From Basidiobolus meristosporus CBS 931.73 (lineage: Eukaryota > Basidiobolomycota > Basidiobolomycetes > Basidiobolales > Basidiobolaceae): 64,000 nucleotides of DNA. The translations under genes were made by a program, and so were the position numbers. This document shows positions 35,417 through 46,313 of this stretch, in pieces; positions within the stretch are counted from its first letter, which is position 1, and every line of letters begins with the position of its first letter. A model generated the notes under the pieces. That model was given only the letters and a program-made list of their open reading frames with translations. It was not told where the DNA came from and made no database searches. The stretch is taken from assembly GCA_002104905.1 (NCBI GenBank), contig MCFE01000247.1:1-64000 (forward strand), in the 5' to 3' direction.

Positions 35417-35766
35417 TGTTGTAAAAATTTGTATTTTCCACCTAAATATTCACCTAACTTAGTCACTTAGATCATTACCTTCAAATCCTAGAGAATACTG
35501 ACCAAATCCCTTGTCGGGATTTACTTAGAATATTTTCACCAAAATACCAGGTACCCAGAACATGAAAATTCTCAAAGTTGTCCAAACAGCCCCAAACTTT
35601 GCACACATGTTCTTGGGACCTTCCTTAACCTATTCTACGTGTTTGTAATGCCAAGACCAGGTAAAAGTATAAATACTACTTTTACATTCAATAAATCATT
35701 AAGTGAAAACCACATAATCTACTTGTTCTCCAAATCACTTCCAATATCTCCAAGACTCTTACAACA
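35417..35766 (+). repeat. 3' LTR of B1
   Basis: The 350-bp LTR is the same as 31080-31429 except for T at 35430. CATAC follows at 35767-35771. Confidence 0.98.
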
Positions 35767-35771
35767 CATAC

Positions 35772-35950
35772 TAGTTAGTATTAGTGCTAATTTGATCCTG
35801 ACTATAGAGGAATAATCATAAGATCATAGATCTGAATAAAGTGGCAAAGTTAGAGCTGTAAACTAGTCCCACAGTGACCAAGACTAGTCCAGAATTGTTA
35901 AGTAAATTTTTAGCTGCAGAATGATACCAAATAGTCCAATACTTCAACAT
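35772..35950 (-). repeat. 5' LTR of A2, outer piece
   Basis: It continues the LTR interrupted at 31079 and ends ATACTTCAACA in plus coordinates. With the inner piece the LTR is 371 bp. The following TGTAG is the flank discussed for the inversion. Confidence 0.93.
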
Positions 35951-36960
35951 GTAGCTCTCCAGATTGTATGATGTTTTAGGCCCAGGCACCAGTGAGATTA
36001 CCATCTTATTTCTGCTCTGCTACCGTAGGATAGGTAGCAGATTAAGGTTGACAAGAATTAGTAGCTGGTAGGACTTGCAGGTAGAGTACTTGTTTAATGA
36101 GAATCCATCAAGTGCCAAGGCAAAGGCATGGTTATACATACCATCAAAGTAGCCCTTGCTTCTTAGCTGTGTGCAATGCTTGCCCTCCAACATATTGGAA
36201 ATGTTTGCGCTTGATTGATACTGAGTGTGGTACTCTATAGCTTCACATCTATTGTTGGACTGCGTGAGCTTCTATAGATGCAATATTACTTGAATATATC
36301 TGGAGTGTGAGCAATGTTCTCTTCTAATGGTGGTGGATTCCTGACAAGTTGGACACCTTGCAATAGTGGTATTTTCTCATGTGAATGCCATGCAATTGCT
36401 AGAACATGCTGGTATCAGGATGGTCTCTGGAGCATATGTTGCCAGCTGCTTGATGGTTGTCCATTTGTATCATGTACATGGTAAGTTGCATCCTGGTATG
36501 ACTTTAGCAAGAAGTAGTAGTACATCCTTAAAGCCCCTTTGCTAATATCTGTGAAAACACACCACTTCTCTAGGCACAACACCACATCATGTACCAGTAG
36601 ATGGATTATTGGGCTCAATTGACTCCATGAATTATTTTCTGGAGGTTTTCCACAGGTGTTATCTCCAGGGATTTGGCATGGCTCATGCAGGGCACTGCTG
36701 TTAGGAGAGATAAGCTCCCAGTCTATCAGTGAGCCTTCTTCTTCAGAGCTATCACTCTGCATGCCATATTTGCAAGGCTGCGGTGAGCATATAGGTGTCA
36801 CAAACTCACCTGACTCAGTTTTTGCAAGGTGACAAGTAAAGCTAAATGCTCTTATAAAAGTATCAAGTGGCCAGCATATATGGTTGGTACAGTAGTGACT
36901 GATGCATGGTCAGATATGACTTGTGTGGCAAAATACTGTCTGTGATCCTTGTAATGCTTC
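35951..36960 (-). pseudogene. P2 Tnp2 transposase, N-terminal half
   Basis: Read from 36960 down: the region before and after ITHLLVHDVVLCLEKWCV (around 36600), the segment with DATYHVHDTNGQPSS (around 36480), and the block with the DGF-like catalytic position (about 36110), ending in the motif after VISLVPGPKTSYNLESY at 35951. The rest of this gene starts at 20982 on the plus strand. Stops and shifts are present. It diverges from the accessory gene starting at about 37312. Confidence 0.8.
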
Positions 36961-37311
36961 CTATGCTGTCAGCATGCTTCATGGCTAAGAGGCTTGTTAC
37001 AATAGTTACAAGGTTTTTTTTCTTCTCTTACATGATAAATCATAGTGGTTTCCTTTGTAGGACAGACAGCATGGTAGTCAATAATGCAATGCTTTTATAT
37101 CCCTTTTTTGCTAATACTCATGTGAATTCACAAAAGTCTTGTGTCTGAGACATTGCATCAACAAGAGTGAGAGATTCAGTGATGACCTGCTATAGTAAGC
37201 ATTGTAATAAATGTTGTGGCACCACATACACATGTATATGTGATACTATTTCTCCTTTGGTCTGACTCACTCTGATATCAATGCTGCCAAAGTATACAGC
37301 AAAGTTGTCTG
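36961..37311. promoter_or_regulatory. Divergent promoter of transposon copy P2
   Basis: The interval holds the conserved CACATACACATGTATATGTG block near 37225, as in the other copies, between head-to-head genes. The zinc-finger start of the transposase (minus strand) is in its left part (about 36930-37040) but is frameshifted. Confidence 0.5.
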
Positions 37312-38565
37312 GTTCCCAACTAAACCTCACTGTTGGCAGCAGCAAAAGAAAAGTTGGACAAAAGCTTGCTTTGACATCCAGTGCAACAAGCAAGGCTGTA
37401 TCCAAAAGACTATATTGGCAGTTTGCCTACTGAAGGTGATAATACAGACTCCTCTGGCTCTCAGTCAATAAGCAAACAAGAATCTCTCTGGAGCTACAAG
37501 CTGACCATGATGCTTGGGTAGAAGAGAATGTAACAAATGGAGTACCTCTGGTTGAAAATTGGCAGGTGGCAGTCACAACATCAGCACCCCCTGTATTAGC
37601 AAGTATGCTGTTAGCACATACCAAGGTGCTGATGAGGCAATTATTTGCAGTGGCTGATAGCACAGATGCAATGACCCAGAGAAATCAGCAAATAGTACCA
37701 AAACAGGATGAGAAAATAATACATGAAGGGTAATAAATATCCCTAGTAGGCAACACAGTATCTTTGCTGCAAAGATAGAACTTAAGCAGCTCAATGACAT
37801 AGCCAGGAATTGAATCATTTCCCAATGTAACAGTAGAGGAACACTGTACAGTCTTTGAAGCACAGTAACAGTGCCTAAAGATAATGCCCTCAGAGACACC
37901 TATCACAGCATGGGAGGGAGAAACTGCGGTGCTTATACCAAAGCCTAAAAATCAAAAGACATTGAAGACCTGTGAAGCCATTGAGTACAGTGATGAAAAA
38001 TGGGCTAATATTCAAGAGGCAGTTAGAAGTCTTGCATGGCATCACCTTAAGGATATCATACCATAGGACCATCTAGATCCCAAGACCAAGCCAGAATGTG
38101 CTTGACCTGCTCCATGAGTGTTATCATGGACTGAAGCAAGCAAACAGATTTTGGCCCAGCATTGGTGTGCTAAGAAAGTATCTCAAGAATTGCAGTAACT
38201 ATTGAAGGCAGAAGAGCAAGAGTGCCATGGCTAAAAACCAGCAGCTTCCTCATGAGCTTGTCACAAGCAGGGCTGAATGCTTCCCACAAGCAGCAAAGAA
38301 ACATCAGGTTGCCAGAAGAGTGCCAGTACAGGACAGGCAGGCAGAAATGGATGCATCAGTGCAGCATTTATCTAGGAGAGAATATAGTTACATACAAGAA
38401 GCACTCAGTCACTGTAGAGTGAAGGACTTGACAGTGATAAAAACCTGCAGCTTTCTTAGGAGCCAATCACAAGCAGGGCTGAACGTTTCAAACAAGCTGC
38501 AAAGAAACCTCAGGCTGCCAGGAGAGTTCCAGTGTAGTGGTATATAAGTCCAAGGGAGAGATATG
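37282..38565 (+). pseudogene. P2 accessory protein gene, N-terminal and middle parts
   Basis: Plus-strand frames give the start region with AKLSGSQ (about 37300), the middle block TLKTCEAIEYSDEKWANIQE (37940-38010) and two tandem copies of the repeated unit QLPHELVTSRAECF to QHLSRRE and the next SFLRSQSQAGLN to LRLPGEF (38227-38547). It is broken by stops and by an insertion after 38565. It matches P1 and P3 copies. No known domain is recognised. Confidence 0.65.
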
Positions 38566-39544
38566 CCCAACATTTCTCAAGTAATGTATATGTGGGGAGT
38601 TCAATGGGTGCAATAACCTCTGGCTAAAGCTTGTTGGGAATAATTGGGTTCTGTCTCTACTCTTATGTCAAGGGGAGTTAAACCACCAGCTTGTCAATGA
38701 AAAACTACCAAGCTACAATCCCCAACTCAGTTGGCATCCTAACAATAGTATGTGCTGGGTTAAGTGTCCTTTGAGATGACTAAGTACTAGTGCTTCCAAA
38801 GTCAAAACAAATGTAAACTCTACAAGCAGGGACTTGAGAACAATGCAGCTGTGGTTAATAGTACAAAGACAGAAAAGTATCTTTGCTTGTACAAGAGCAA
38901 ACTGGGAAAGAATCAAACATAATGAAAATATCTGCTCTGAGTACTCCTCACAAGTAGTGCCTTCAAGGTCAGTTGGCTGTCAGCAAGGTTTCCTGGGAGT
39001 ATCCTGTGGTCTGGTATTGCAAGCTCAGGTAGGAGCAGGTAGCAGTGATCACACTAATAAACAAGTTGATGTATTGATAAAAGGGATGACAATTTATTGT
39101 TGAGTTATTGCCTCCCTTATATACTTTTATCACTGGCTAAGTAACTACTAATCATAATACTCCAGAAGGCTCCAGAGATCTATAAAAATCTTAAGGACAT
39201 TGGAATGAGCTGAGAATGTTTTAAGTAGATGCCCAAAGGTTCTGAGAGACACAACACATCCCACCATTCAAGGATCAGTATTCTGTGACCTGTGTAATAT
39301 AAGGATACCATTTATGGTATAAAAATGTTAGGTATGATGACAAGGTCTGACCATGTGTCACAGGTCCTGGTGCAGGCACTTGGCTAAAATAGAAGCACTT
39401 ACATCTAGTAATTTTTTGTAAAGCAAGGGATAACTTATGAAATAAATAAGCAAGTATTAAAGTTAGCTAGCTTATGGGAAAGTATTGATTAGATAAGACA
39501 AATGGAATAAAACTAAAACAGGGGTAGTGGAGAAATAAGGAAGT
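38566..39544 (-). mobile_element. Probable LTR-retrotransposon fragment inserted in the P2 accessory gene
   Basis: A block from TGTTGGGAATAATT (38632) to GAGACACAACA (39256) has LTR-like ends, and CATCCCACC after it is the complement of a purine tract. About 290 bp of other sequence follow before the accessory gene resumes near 39545. Only one LTR and no coding domain are visible, so this is a tentative call. Confidence 0.4.
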
Positions 39545-40490
39545 AGAAAATACGGGAATGGGACATCTGTTGGTAGGTACCATGGTGACCCTACTATACC
39601 AGCAAGGGACAAGCATGCAAAAACAGATGCACTGGTACAGCCTTCATCATGGAGATAACAAATTATACTACAAGAGGTACTTGGTGACAATAGCAGTGGA
39701 GAACTTAACAGTGATAAGCACCTGTGGCTTTCTCAGGAGCTCATCATAAACATGGATGATAGTTTCATGCAAGCTGCAAAGAAATATCAGGTTGCCAGGA
39801 GAGTGCTGGCAAGGGGCAAGCAGGCAAAAATGGATGCACCAGTGCAGCATTCATCAATGAGAATACAGTAAACAATACAGGAAGCACTCAGGCCAAGTAG
39901 CAGTGAAAGACTTTGAGGTGATAAAGGTAGAGGTAAAGTGAAAATGTCTACCCAAGCCAGAGACTGGCCAGTGTGAGAACAAAGCTGTAGTTCTCACCAA
40001 TTCATGCCATCAGCCCAGAACAGGCTGAATCCCATCATAGCTAAGAAGAATTATCAACTGGACAACAGCTTTTCTCTCAAGAGTCAGAAGTGCAACCATT
40101 TAGGCTACACCCCACTAAGGTAGAAGAGTTTGCAGAGAAATGCAATTTCTCTACCACTGCCTCTGTGCCCTCCATTGTAGTCAGAGTAGATTTCCCACTG
40201 ATGGTCAAAGCAGCAATGTTAAGAGCTCAAAGGCTACCACAATGCCTACAGTGGAATTCTGTTGTATCAATAGGCACATCAAGAGGTTACAGCACTTCTT
40301 AGGAGCAGTGCTCAAGAAAACGCACTTGAATATTGCAAGTTCTTATTGCAAAGACTGGTAGATGAGGTGCTAGACCTTGCAGCAAAGCCTGAAGACCAGG
40401 ATATATGGGAATCAGTGAATGAACAGTGGCATAAAGCCAGAGGGTTCTTGCCAAAGTCATGGAAAAAGGGTGTAACAGTATAAATACTTA
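39545..40490 (+). pseudogene. P2 accessory protein gene, C-terminal part
   Basis: After the insertion the repeat unit continues (about 39590-39900, QVARRVLARGKQAKMDAP-like). The conserved C-terminal block follows (about 40230-40450, related to FKSSAQENALEYCKDLLQRL and VNEQWHKA), and the end resembles that of P1 at 13885. Frameshifts split it. Confidence 0.6.
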
Positions 40491-41159
40491 TTGAATGGTG
40501 GATGTTAATGAGGTACTTATTGAGTGTGGGGTTGGGCTGAATCTTGGTGTTGCGTATAGGGACTTGAATAGGGCAATACAGTTGGTAATTCAGGTACAAC
40601 TGAAGTTTTTACAGAAATAAATCAATTTGTATGCATCAAATGTACAAGAACCAGTTGAGTCAGGAAGTAAGGTGTGTGAAAAAGAGGCAATAGCTGGTCT
40701 ATGTACACAACTGTAGGAGGTGACTGACTGTCCAAGATCAGAGAGTAAGAGAATTGGCATTGGACCAATCAAAAGCCGCTTATGTATTGTTGTGATGAAA
40801 AACTTTGACCAAGTATTTTGTAAAATCCGGAGTGCAATTATTCTTCAACAGTATTTGCATAGTGTTCTGATGGGATCAATACCTCCAAGTCATGGGATTT
40901 TAACTTTGTGATGGCCTTTTGACAGGATCATCATAATATTATTCATAGGGCAAAGTAATTGATAAAGGGCATTTTGGTAGACATACTAATTGAATGGTGG
41001 ATTTCAGTGGAGATACTTTTTAAGTGTGAGCTTGTGCTTATTCTTAGTTGGGTTTAGGGACTTGTATAGGTCAGTAAAATTGAAATTGAGTTACAATTGA
41101 AGATACAAATCTTAATGTTGTGACAGCCTTTTGATGGGATTATCTCAATTATTTATTGT
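40491..41159. repeat. Repeat module behind the P2 accessory gene
   Basis: The segment 40491-40965 matches 13884-13416 in reverse orientation and ends in GGATCATCATAAT and CATAGGG. A second, shorter copy of the first part follows at about 40985-41155 and ends with CAGCCTTTTGATGGGATTATC. No gene is visible. Confidence 0.5.
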
Positions 41160-41835
41160 AGGAATTCTTCTCAGCCAAGAAGCATGTGGACAGTATGGGA
41201 GGTGTTACACAAATTACACCTAGTGATTGGCCATACAAATCCTATTTGAGCACTCATCAGTCACTACTTTACCTAGAGAAACTTGCAGCACACTTTGAAC
41301 TTCCATAAGTGCACCTAGCTGCACTTGTCACCTTGCACAAACAGAGTCTGGTTAGTTTGTGGTCACTTTTGGCTCACTTAGCATTCTGAAAATGGTCTGC
41401 AGAGTGATAGATCTGAAGTAGAAGGCTCACTGATGGATTATGGGGCTATCTCCCCTCACTACAGTACTCTGCATGTGACTGGCAAAATCTTGGTTTGCAA
41501 TGAGCAAACACTGCCAGAAAAAAAGCCATGGATACTTTGTAAAGCAAAGTGAGACCAGTAATTCTATTGCCATTCAATGAAGCAATAATATGGCCAGAGT
41601 AGTGGTGTGTTCTCACCAATATCAGTAATGGGACATAAGGATTCACTATTGACTCATGCCAAAGTCATTCCAGGATGCTTCTTACCATACATATGGTCCA
41701 AATTGACAACTCTTATGCAGCTGGCAACATATGACCTTGAGGCTGTTACAATACCAGCATGTGTTAACAGTTGCATGTCATGCATATCAGATAATGCCAC
41801 CATTGCAAGGTGCTCAGCTTGTCAAGAATTTGTTT
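41160..41835 (+). pseudogene. Tnp2 transposase N-terminal fragment
   Basis: Plus-strand sequence matches the P3 transposase from the zinc-finger end to the segment with AKVIPGCFLPYIWSKLTTLMQLATYD and ARCSACQEF (41607-41835). It is cut off at 41835 by a family B LTR. It has several stops. Confidence 0.7.
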
Positions 41836-42176
41836 TAAGAGTTTTGGTGATGTTAGATGTGACTGGGACAACAAGTAGACCATGTGGTTTTCACTTAATG
41901 ATTTATTGAATGCAGGAGTAGTCTTTATACATTTGTATGATCTTGGCATAACACACATGTAGAATAGGTTCAGGAAGGTACAGGAACATGTGTACAAAGA
42001 TTGGGGCTGTTTGAACAACTTTGAGAATTTTCATGTTCTGGGCACCTGATAATTTGGTGATAGTATTCTAAGTAAATCCTGAAAAGGAATTTGGTCAGTG
42101 TTCTCTAAGATTTATAGGTAATGATATACATGACCAAGTTAGGTGAATATATGGGTGGAATTTAAATTTTCACAAT
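41836..42176 (-). repeat. 3' LTR of a decayed Copia family B copy
   Basis: It matches the reverse complement of the B1 LTR from TTTTAAGAGTTTTGGTGATG to TTTCACAATA. The CpG positions of B1 are TG or CA here. CTCCCACTC follows as the complemented polypurine tract. Confidence 0.85.
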
Positions 42177-42881
42177 ACTCCCACTCAATTATATGCTCAT
42201 ACTGACTAGCCTTAATTTTGACCTAAGATATTCAAGGTTCTCACTAGCTAATGGTATGGTAAATATATCTGCAATTATTTTATCTGTAGAGCAGTGAACT
42301 AGGTTAACTAAGTTACTCTCTATAGCTTGATGTATGAGATGATGCCTAATAGACTTGTTCTGTTGGATAGTGCCACATAGTGCCAGCCTGTTGATAGTTC
42401 CAGATCAATCCAGCACTCTATGGCACTATTTGGAACTCAAATATTTACCATAATGCCAGTGGTAGTATACAGTAACTGGCATTTTCACTCAATTGTACTT
42501 ATGTTGCCCAGAACAGTGCTTTTCTTGCTTTATTTAATCTTCATAATTCTGCAGACACATATCTCTTAGTGGATATCTCCTTGTGTGCATATACTGTGCA
42601 TTAATGAGTATCTTGACTATTGTGCTGTCTCCTCCTGTATATGACTTTCCTCTGTATTTACCTGCCAATTAGCTGAATTTCTTTGGATATCTATATATAT
42701 GCTCCACTCTCAATCTCAAATGATTGAATTTCTTATTATAGAGCTTCTGCTTTCTACTAAGCACACCATATCTTGTCTTCCTGTGACCTGTAATACATCC
42801 TAATCTTGGATAATCCTCTCCTATATAAGCTTAGTCTGCCATACAATATGCCCCAGTACTGAATCCTGGATCATTCTCTAC

Positions 42882-43451
42882 CTAGAGTGCTTTGTCATTC
42901 CTACTTCCAGCAAATTGCCAACTGAGCCAGATGATGTTACTGTCAATGTCAGAGAGTGCTTGAAACTTCACACAGTGTGCCTTGTATTTGCCAGAATGAA
43001 AGTGCCTCTGCCCCCTAGAAGGTCTGTTGACCCTGACCGGGAAGGCATCCAAAATACTTCTGATATGGAACCTGTTGTTGAGCACTCTGGGATATTGATG
43101 TCTATTGGAGCTTTGGAGCCTAGTATTCCAGGCTTGCTCTAGTTCTTTCATACTCTCTGCAAGTTGGTGCTCCTTTGCTATCAGCTGGGAATGAAAGCTT
43201 CTAGGACTTTTGTTGCCATGGATGGTGTGTTGAAACCTTGTAGGGCAATAGTTCTTGTGATAGCAGAGAAGCTTAACAGGGGATCTCCTTGAGTAGATTG
43301 GGGTAGATGGTTCACAGTACTTGGTTTGGATCTCCTCTATTGTGTCAAAAGGAAATCCAGTGGTAGTAATGGGATTGATGAGAAAAGACCATTTATATGA
43401 GTAAGTCATATCAGAATTGGTAAGTGATAGGATAGAGTTGGTATGAATCAA
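42882..43451 (-). CDS. Hypothetical ORF inside the 3.4-kb transposon
   Basis: The ORF is 189 codons with an internal stretch rich in Arg and His (for example RVNRPSRGQRHFHSGKYK). No known domain is recognised. An exon of a spliced transposon gene is possible, because the frame is open for 570 bases in AT-rich DNA. It could equally be chance. Confidence 0.3.
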   Translation of the reverse strand: MIHTNSILSLTNSDMTYSYKWSFLINPITTTGFPFDTIEEIQTKYCEPSTPIYSRRSPVKLLCYHKNYCPTRFQHTIHGNKSPRSFHSQLIAKEHQLAESMKELEQAWNTRLQSSNRHQYPRVLNNRFHIRSILDAFPVRVNRPSRGQRHFHSGKYKAHCVKFQALSDIDSNIIWLSWQFAGSRNDKAL

Positions 43452-44380
43452 TTTGGCACAATTGGCTCAATTTGTTGGATTTTCCATGCATTAGGATTAA
43501 ATCTTCATCAAATGCAATGTGTCTCATCAATATATTGCAAAACTCATTCTCAGACAATGACTTGGTGATTTATTGATGATTTACTTACAAGTCTATAAAT
43601 CAAAAGGAAATCTGCAATTAATGCAATCTGATCTATGTCAATTCAATCCAATATGCCTTATGCATAATATATGCAAAATCTGACAGCAACATTAGTTTTT
43701 ATACATATTTCATAAATGACCAGGTTGATGTCAATATACTAGGTATAAGTATCCAAATCCATCACTATGGTCCCTACACCAAGTCTCAGCTCATTGTTAG
43801 CACAACCCAGACAAAATGCATCCCCCAGCTCACAAGCACAGTCTGGACTGGAAAGGTTGATGTTGGATCTGTTCAAGTTCTTTCCAAATCTCTTTATTAT
43901 GCCACAAGTGTCTATGATTAGCCTTCATATAGATATTTAGGCACTACTCATTAATTTATCAGAATCAGATACCCCATATAATTGACAGAGATGGAAGAAT
44001 TTTAGTAGAATGCTGTGGCATGAATTCTACATCATAATGCCAGAAAATGTATGTAATAATATATATAACAAGCCAAGTATTGAAATCAAGACTGATCTTT
44101 GAGTAAGGGGATTTTATGAGGAAGCCAGGTGCAAGTGATTCCAAGTGTAATTTGCGCAATACGGGCTAGACACATCCCTTTGTGTCTCAGCTTTGGGAAC
44201 CAAAGAGATGTTGAATGAGTTTTTGCCTCAAATGACTAATGTACTACTTAATATATTAGTAGAGCTAAGTGGCTTCTAAGAGCAATATACACAGGAATCA
44301 TCAATGCAACAGTTCCAGAGTATCCAACAGAGGGCAAGTGAATACCTTGAGGAATTTCAAGGCATGTTTCAAGAGGAAGA

Positions 44381-44977
44381 ATGCAGACTGCAAGCAACTG
44401 CATTGAGATTGCCCCAGCAAGCCTTGCTGGGTTCCTTACCATCTCCTGCAACACTGCTGTGCTAGCACATGTCAGTCCAGTCTACACCAACACCCTCACA
44501 AGAGTACCCTGCATTGAGTTGATGCACATCAGATTAACATGCACGCTTCAGAGCAAAAGTATCAAAACTTGCCAAACTGTATGTTTTGACACAAGTCCAT
44601 TAGAGCAGGTCAAGTTGCGTCAACATGTTACATCACATATAATTCAGCCAAGGGCTATGCCAATGCATCAAGTTGTGCCTGCACATGTCATTACACCTGA
44701 CCATCAGCAAGTTACTACTGGTGAACAGACTGACAATGACCCACATGAAGTGCCTCCGCCACTGGATCCTTTGGTAAGTAAAAGTGTGCATCAGAACATG
44801 GCACTTCAGGCTGGTCCTGTTTTATCATCTGGAGCAATTCAGCATGGCCAAGCTCCAGAATTACACTCATCAAATAGGAGGCAAAATACTAATTATAAGT
44901 ACACAAGTATTCAAGATGCTAATCAAGAAGGAAGTAGTTCAGGTGTGCAAAGTGAATCACTACCAAATTCTCAGTAG
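44381..44977 (+). CDS. Hypothetical Gln/His-rich ORF inside the 3.4-kb transposon
   Basis: The 198-codon ORF has a hydrophobic N-terminal part and a Gln, His, Pro and Ser rich C-terminal half. Nothing is recognised. It is the longest open frame in this element and lies on the opposite strand to the ORF at 42882-43451. Confidence 0.3.
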   Translation: MQTASNCIEIAPASLAGFLTISCNTAVLAHVSPVYTNTLTRVPCIELMHIRLTCTLQSKSIKTCQTVCFDTSPLEQVKLRQHVTSHIIQPRAMPMHQVVPAHVITPDHQQVTTGEQTDNDPHEVPPPLDPLVSKSVHQNMALQAGPVLSSGAIQHGQAPELHSSNRRQNTNYKYTSIQDANQEGSSSGVQSESLPNSQ

Positions 44978-45997
44978 TAATCCCTGTAACAAAAAGCTTA
45001 GGAGAAGATGATGCTATTTCATTGATTTGTTAACATTTGTCATGACTCAAACAACACATTTTTTTACAATCCTAATCAAGCCATTGCAAATCAGTGATCC
45101 CTAAATACTTGATATAAGTAATATCAAGATTATCTCACATTTGAGACAGAACCCCTATAATAAACACCCTGCATATTTATACATCTTCAGTAACATCAGA
45201 ACAGCCATTTGATCTAATTTGCTTATAGAAAATTGGTTGCATGCTTGCTGTGACACCTTGTCCAATCACTAAGATCAGGGATTTACTTGCTCAATGGGCA
45301 AAATGGAATATTTATGGCAAAGCAGGTAGCTTGTGTATTGGTCAATGAGCCAATTGGGGCCTAACAGCTTTAGGATAATCTTAGACTAATCAACCATTCA
45401 CACATCATTCAATTGAAGTGATGGTAACCAAAATGGTAAGTTTTAGTTAGTTCATAGTGTGATGTGCATTTATTTCTGTTTGCATCAAAGAAAATGTTCA
45501 AATACTAGATTTTACCTACCACAATAGTGGTATCCAATTGTGCATATGATGCAAATATTACAAGTTGGTGCAATCATCCATTCCAACCTTGTAGTGTCAG
45601 ATTGTGCCATAGTGTGCAAAATTGTCCCACCTAGTGCAGAATTGTCCAAGAGCAATCCTGCCTACTAGCAGCTACAATATTGTGCTCAATTGTTCTTTGC
45701 TATTGCAGACTGTGCCATGCACCCTGGCACAGTATAATGGAAGAAGTCCAATATCCTTGTGCTTAGTTTTTGCATAAAGAGTTGGCTTTCTAACTAATTG
45801 TATAAATGTTTGATTCTGTTGAGATTAAGTAATTGGCATTTTTTAACATAAGCCTGAATCTGTAAAAAGTTTTCTTAGCCACATAACTTCTTGAGTAGCT
45901 TCACAGGCTTCCATGTTCTCTGCCTTGGTGGTAGAAAGTTCTATGGTTGGTTGCTTTCTTGAGTTCCATGAAATTGCTTGTTAACAGTAAAGAAAGT

Positions 45998-46313
45998 CCT
46001 ACAAAAAACTATTGTGATGATCCCATCAAAAGGCCATCACAGATTCTGAGTCCCATGACTAAGAGGTATTGATTTGATTAGTGATAGAGTGTCTGGGACT
46101 AGGAAGTGAGAAAATTGGCAGAGAGCCAATCAAAAGCCACTTTTGTATTGCTGTGATGAGAAATTTTGACCTAGTTTTTTACAATTTCTGGGGCGCCATT
46201 ATTTTTTGATGGTCTTTGTACAGTGTCCTGATGGAATCAATACCTCTTAGTCATATGACTTATAATCTGTGATGATCTTTTGATCTGTTGATCACAATAA
46301 CTTTTCATAGGGT
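45998..46313. repeat. Inverted-repeat element of about 316 bp (MITE-like)
   Basis: The ends are inverted repeats of about 65-70 bp: the left one contains ATTGTGATGATCCC, ATCAAAAGGCCATCACAG and CTAAGAGGTATTGAT, and the right one contains their complements near 46225-46300. The core is about 180 bp without an ORF. The same terminal block occurs at 13416 and 40965. Confidence 0.65.

Larger units (their letters stand above)
31080..35766 (+). mobile_element. Intact Copia retrotransposon B1
   Basis: The 4687-bp element has 350-bp LTRs, a perfect target duplication CATAC (31075-31079 and 35767-35771), a primer-binding site, a single uninterrupted gag-pol frame and a polypurine tract. It lies inside the 5' LTR of A2. 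It still contains CpG sites that all the decayed relatives have lost. All features point to a recent insertion that may still be active. Confidence 0.98.
26584..35950 (-). mobile_element. Copia retrotransposon A2 (inactive), split by B1
   Basis: The minus-strand element has its 3' LTR at 26584-26952 and its 5' LTR in two pieces, 30888-31079 and 35772-35950, separated by element B1. Flanks are CTTTT (26579-26583) and TGTAG (35951-35955), which do not match each other but match, complemented, the flanks of A1 (AAAAG exactly, CTACC in 4 of 5). The coding region is nearly the same as in A1 and is broken. Confidence 0.95.
42351..45749. mobile_element. 3.4-kb DNA transposon with AGACTTG ends
   Basis: The element is bounded by AGACTTGTTCTGTTGG on the left and the imperfect inverted end complementary to GGACTTCTTCCATT on the right. 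The target AAT is duplicated (42348-42350 and 45750-45752). Subterminal motifs near TAGTGCCA or TGGCACTA occur at both ends. The ends match the 733-bp palindrome at 15751-16483. It has no recognisable transposase. Three-base duplications and subterminal repeats fit CACTA-like elements, but other superfamilies with 3-bp duplications are possible. Confidence 0.8.
42177..45997 (-). pseudogene. Copia family B RNase H remnant, split by a DNA transposon
   Basis: The minus-strand RNase H end lies at 42177-42350 and continues at 45753-45997 after a 3.4-kb insertion. The two halves join in register with B3 at 51270. The rest of the element is missing; a repeat module begins at about 45998. Confidence 0.8.
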
